A stretch of 16,214 bases of DNA from NCBI GenBank assembly GCA_021798135.1, contig JAJZYI010000034.1:1-16214 (forward strand), read 5' to 3'. Of the stretch, positions 13,886 through 16,214 are shown in pieces. Every line of letters starts with the position of its first letter. The stretch's first letter is position 1. The stretch is from Actinomycetes bacterium (GTDB lineage: Bacteria; Actinomycetota; Acidimicrobiia; Acidimicrobiales; UBA8190). The notes under the pieces were generated by a model. The model ran no database searches. It had not been told where the DNA came from and worked only from the letters and a program-made list of their open reading frames with translations. The position numbers were made by a program, and so were the translations under genes.

Positions 13886-14740
13886 CTACGACGCTCCGGC
13901 CCGCCGGCGGGCGAGGCCGGGAGCGCCGTGACCGGTCTGGAGGAACTGGAGCGTCGGGTCGGTGTGCCAGAGCTGGTCGACCTCGGCCGCCCCGACCCGG
14001 CCCACCAGCACCTGCATGGCCACGTCGTGCCGCACGTACTCGACGGCGACCAGCACCACCGCGGGGTCGTCGGTCCACACGGCCCACATCGTCTCCGCCG
14101 TCGCCCCGCCGATGAGGACGCTCCGCCGGTCGGCGCTCACGACCAGCAGGCGCACGCCGCCGACCCGCTCGATGACGACGTCGGGCGAGGAGAACTCGTG
14201 GACGTAGGTGTGGCCGATCGGCTGCCCGAGATCGCCGAAGGCGATGATGACGATCTCCACGCCCCTGCGCTCGGCCTTGCGCAGGGCCGGCTCCAGCAGC
14301 TCCGCCTCCTCGGGCCAGACCGAGACGAAGAGATCCTCCTCGGCTCCCTCGATGAGGTCCAGGGCGTGCTGGAGCGCCCGGTCGCGCCCCTCGATGTGGT
14401 GGACCAGGCTCGCCTGCGGCACGCGGGTCACGCTCGGCAGGACCCGGTCGAGCTCGTCGAGCGTGCGGTTGAAGTCGCGCCGGACCCGTGAGAGGAGCGA
14501 CTCGGCGGGCAGCGCCACGTAGTGGGTCCCCGAGCTCTCGACGAGCTTGACCTCGAAGGCGGCGCCCCGCTCGACCAGCTTGTCGAGCGTCTGGTACACG
14601 GTGCTGCGCGGTACCCCGGACTGCTTGGCGACCTCGTAGCCGTTCATCGGCTGGCCGGTCGCCAGCATGGCCAGGTACGCCTTGGCCTCGTAGCCGGACA
14701 TCCCGATCTCGCGCAGCTGCTCCACCAGCTTCCCGGTCAT
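13886..14740 (-). CDS. TrmB-type transcriptional regulator
   Basis: The 284-residue protein has a TrmB-family winged helix at about residues 1-75 (LREIGMSGYEAKAYLAML, then VAKQSGVPRSTVYQTLDKLVERGA), a short helical linker (80-105) and a PLD-like effector domain (about 115-235, from IEGRDRALQHALDLIEGAEEDLFVSVW). TrmB proteins sense sugars or other metabolites and repress or activate nearby genes. I chose the ATG at 14740 because MTGKLVEQLREIG fits family starts; the frame stays open upstream and the ribosome site is weak. It converges on the P450 operon and diverges from the oxidoreductase gene at 14938, so it may regulate either. Its ligand is unknown. Confidence 0.87.
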   Translation of the reverse strand: MTGKLVEQLREIGMSGYEAKAYLAMLATGQPMNGYEVAKQSGVPRSTVYQTLDKLVERGAAFEVKLVESSGTHYVALPAESLLSRVRRDFNRTLDELDRVLPSVTRVPQASLVHHIEGRDRALQHALDLIEGAEEDLFVSVWPEEAELLEPALRKAERRGVEIVIIAFGDLGQPIGHTYVHEFSSPDVVIERVGGVRLLVVSADRRSVLIGGATAETMWAVWTDDPAVVLVAVEYVRHDVAMQVLVGRVGAAEVDQLWHTDPTLQFLQTGHGAPGLARRRAGAS

Positions 14741-14861
14741 CGGCCCAGCGTAGCCCAGCCAACCCTCGCCTCCCCGCTCTCGCGGCGCGCCCGCCGACGG
14801 CCGTGTGCGCGCTGGAATCGAAGCGACGACGTTAGTAGAGTCACCACTAGTCGCTCGACGT

Positions 14862-14899
14862 GCAAACCGCAGAAAAGCGGCACCGATCAATGGGTTTGC
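14862..14899 (+). promoter_or_regulatory. Leader with two overlapping stem options upstream of the oxidoreductase gene
   Basis: GCAAACC (14862-14868) pairs perfectly with GGTTTGC (14893-14899). A shorter hairpin, CCGC (14867-14870) with GCGG (14877-14880) around AGAAAA, shares the bases CC with the larger stem, so both cannot be fully formed together. The element is 39-76 bases before the ATG, in a relatively A/T-rich part of the 197-bp divergent region 14741-14937. It could be an operator or a structured leader; no known riboswitch is recognised. Confidence 0.35.
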
Positions 14900-14937
14900 C
14901 GTCAGCTCGCATCGCGGTGCTACCGGACGGAGTGCTG

Positions 14938-16214
14938 ATGACGACGACCAATGCCGCGCAGGCTGGCACCGGGGTGGACGCGGTCGGCCTGAGCCTCGAC
15001 GACAAGTACCGGAAGCTGGAGGGCACCGTCCTGCTCACCGGCGTGCAGGCCCTGGTCCGCCTGGTGTTCGACCAGGTGCGCGCCGACCGGCGCCGGGGGC
15101 TGCGCACCGCCGCCTTCGTGAGCGGCTACCCCGGGTCACCGCTGGGCGGCTTCGACCTGGCGCTGTCGCGCACGGGGCCGCTCCTCGACGAGCACGACGT
15201 CCGTTGGGTGCCGGGGGTGAACGAGGACCTCGCCGCCACCGCCGTGTGGGGCAGCCAGCAGGACCACATGGCCCCGCTGGCGCGGCACGACGGGGTGATC
15301 GGCATGTGGTACGGCAAGTCACCCGGGGTCGACCGGACCGGCGACGTGTTCCGGCACGCCAACTTCCACGGCACGGGGCGCAACGGCGGGGTGGTGTGCG
15401 CCGCCGGGGACGACCCGACGTCCAAGAGCTCGACGCTGCCGAGCAGCAGCCACCTCGCCTTCTACGACGCCATGATCCCGGTGCTCGTGCCCGGGAGCTC
15501 GCAGGAGGTCCTCGACCTCGGCCGCCACGCCTACGAGATGTCCCGCCTGTCCGGGTGCTGGACCGCGCTCCAGATCGTGACCACCGTGGCCGACGGCTTC
15601 GGGACGGCGGACGTGTCGCCCGACCGCCTCCGGACCGAGCGGCCGCACGTCGAGATCGACGGTCGGCCGTGGGCGCACGTGCAGCAGCGGCGCCTGTTCG
15701 TCCCGGAATCGCTCGAGATGGAGCGCGAGCTGGCCTACCGGCGGCACCAGGCGGTGAAGGCGTATGCCCGGGAGAACGGGGTCAACCGCATCGAGGTCGA
15801 CCCCGCCGAGGCGTGGATCGGCATCATCGCCGCCGGGCGGACGTACCACGAGGTCCGGGAGGCGCTGGCGGGCCTGGGCCTGGCCGGCGATGCGCTCGGC
15901 CGCGCCGGCGTGCGGCTGCTGCGGCTGGGCATGACCTACCCGCTCGAGGAGCAGGTCGTCCTGTCGCTGGCCCGGGGCGTCGAGGAGGTCCTGGTCGTCG
16001 AGGAGAAGCGGAGCTTCGTCGAGCACTTCGTCCGGGAGATCCTGTACGGGCGGCCGGGGCAGCCCCGCCTGGTGGGCAAGCGCGACGAGAGCGAACGCGT
16101 CCTCGTCCCGGCCGACGGCGAGCTGACCGCCGACCGGCTGCGGCCGCTGCTCGCGGCGCGGCTGCGCGCCCGGCTCGGCTCGCTGGCGGACGGCGGCCCC
16201 GCCGCCGCGGCGCA
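14938..16214 (+). CDS. Indolepyruvate ferredoxin oxidoreductase-like protein (3' end beyond window)
   Basis: The first 425 residues match the N-terminal part of fused indolepyruvate:ferredoxin oxidoreductases, thiamine-diphosphate enzymes that convert a 2-oxoacid and CoA to an acyl-CoA while reducing ferredoxin. Supporting stretches are FVSGYPGSPLGGFDLAL, VNEDLAATAVWGSQQ, MWYGKSPGVDRTGDVFRHANFHGT and CAAGDDPTSKSSTLPSSSH, followed by LRLGMTYPLEEQVV and VLVVEEKRSFVEHFVREILYG. Fused members are usually over 1,100 residues, so well over half is missing to the right. The ATG at 14938 has GGACGGAG before it. It diverges from the TrmB-type gene. Indolepyruvate is only the family name; the true 2-oxoacid may be branched-chain or pathway-specific. 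Confidence 0.9.
   Translation, partial: MTTTNAAQAGTGVDAVGLSLDDKYRKLEGTVLLTGVQALVRLVFDQVRADRRRGLRTAAFVSGYPGSPLGGFDLALSRTGPLLDEHDVRWVPGVNEDLAATAVWGSQQDHMAPLARHDGVIGMWYGKSPGVDRTGDVFRHANFHGTGRNGGVVCAAGDDPTSKSSTLPSSSHLAFYDAMIPVLVPGSSQEVLDLGRHAYEMSRLSGCWTALQIVTTVADGFGTADVSPDRLRTERPHVEIDGRPWAHVQQRRLFVPESLEMERELAYRRHQAVKAYARENGVNRIEVDPAEAWIGIIAAGRTYHEVREALAGLGLAGDALGRAGVRLLRLGMTYPLEEQVVLSLARGVEEVLVVEEKRSFVEHFVREILYGRPGQPRLVGKRDESERVLVPADGELTADRLRPLLAARLRARLGSLADGGPAAAA

Noticed and set aside
15319..16026. Leftward open frames opposite the indolepyruvate oxidoreductase-like gene
   Set aside because: The plus strand has clear family motifs throughout; the reverse frames are compositional shadows.

Overview
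The window is very GC-rich, its third codon positions are almost all G or C, and its genes start with ATG or GTG and often overlap by 4 bases. It reads like the chromosome of a high-GC actinobacterium. F420-type (LLM) oxidoreductase, a short 3Fe-4S ferredoxin, cytochromes P450 and several SDR enzymes fit Actinomycetota. I cannot name a genus. No tRNA, rRNA, CRISPR array, transposase or phage gene was seen.

Layout. (1) Positions 1-6133 hold a leftward run, in transcription order: an atypical SDR (5387-6133), a 3Fe-4S ferredoxin (5099-5317), an 18-bp tandem repeat (4973-5101), an LLM oxidoreductase (3898-4980), a Dabb protein (3453-3785), a CoxD-like AAA+ ATPase (2431-3456), a CoxE-like VWA protein (1217-2434) and an XdhC/CoxF-like protein that runs off the left edge. 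The last three form a maturation module for molybdenum hydroxylases, but no hydroxylase structural genes lie in the window. (2) A divergent promoter region (6134-6413) with a perfect inverted repeat separates this run from a rightward metal-dependent amidohydrolase (6414-7742). (3) A leftward limonene-epoxide-hydrolase-like gene (7793-8176) converges on the amidohydrolase and diverges, with only 20 bp between start codons, from the main operon. (4) Positions 8197-13814 hold six rightward genes that overlap or nearly touch: SDR, SDR, ThuA-like protein, P450, TIM-barrel isomerase-like protein, P450. The two P450s are paralogues. (5) A leftward TrmB-type regulator (13886-14740) converges on that operon and diverges from an indolepyruvate:ferredoxin oxidoreductase-like gene (14938 to the right edge).

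How the genes may work together (inference): the content suggests oxidative processing of a hydrophobic or cyclic, possibly glycosylated or polyhydroxylated, small molecule. P450s would hydroxylate or epoxidise it, the ferredoxin could feed them electrons, SDRs would oxidise the alcohols, and the epoxide-hydrolase-like enzyme, amidohydrolase, isomerase-like and ThuA-like proteins would act on the products. A 2-oxoacid:ferredoxin oxidoreductase could act on a released 2-oxoacid, and TrmB could sense a pathway compound. The substrate cannot be read from the sequence. The most unusual points are the repeat-encoded stop/start relay between ferredoxin and LLM genes, the paired P450s with a shared insertion after the heme cysteine, and several enzymes with altered or unexpectedly complete catalytic sets.
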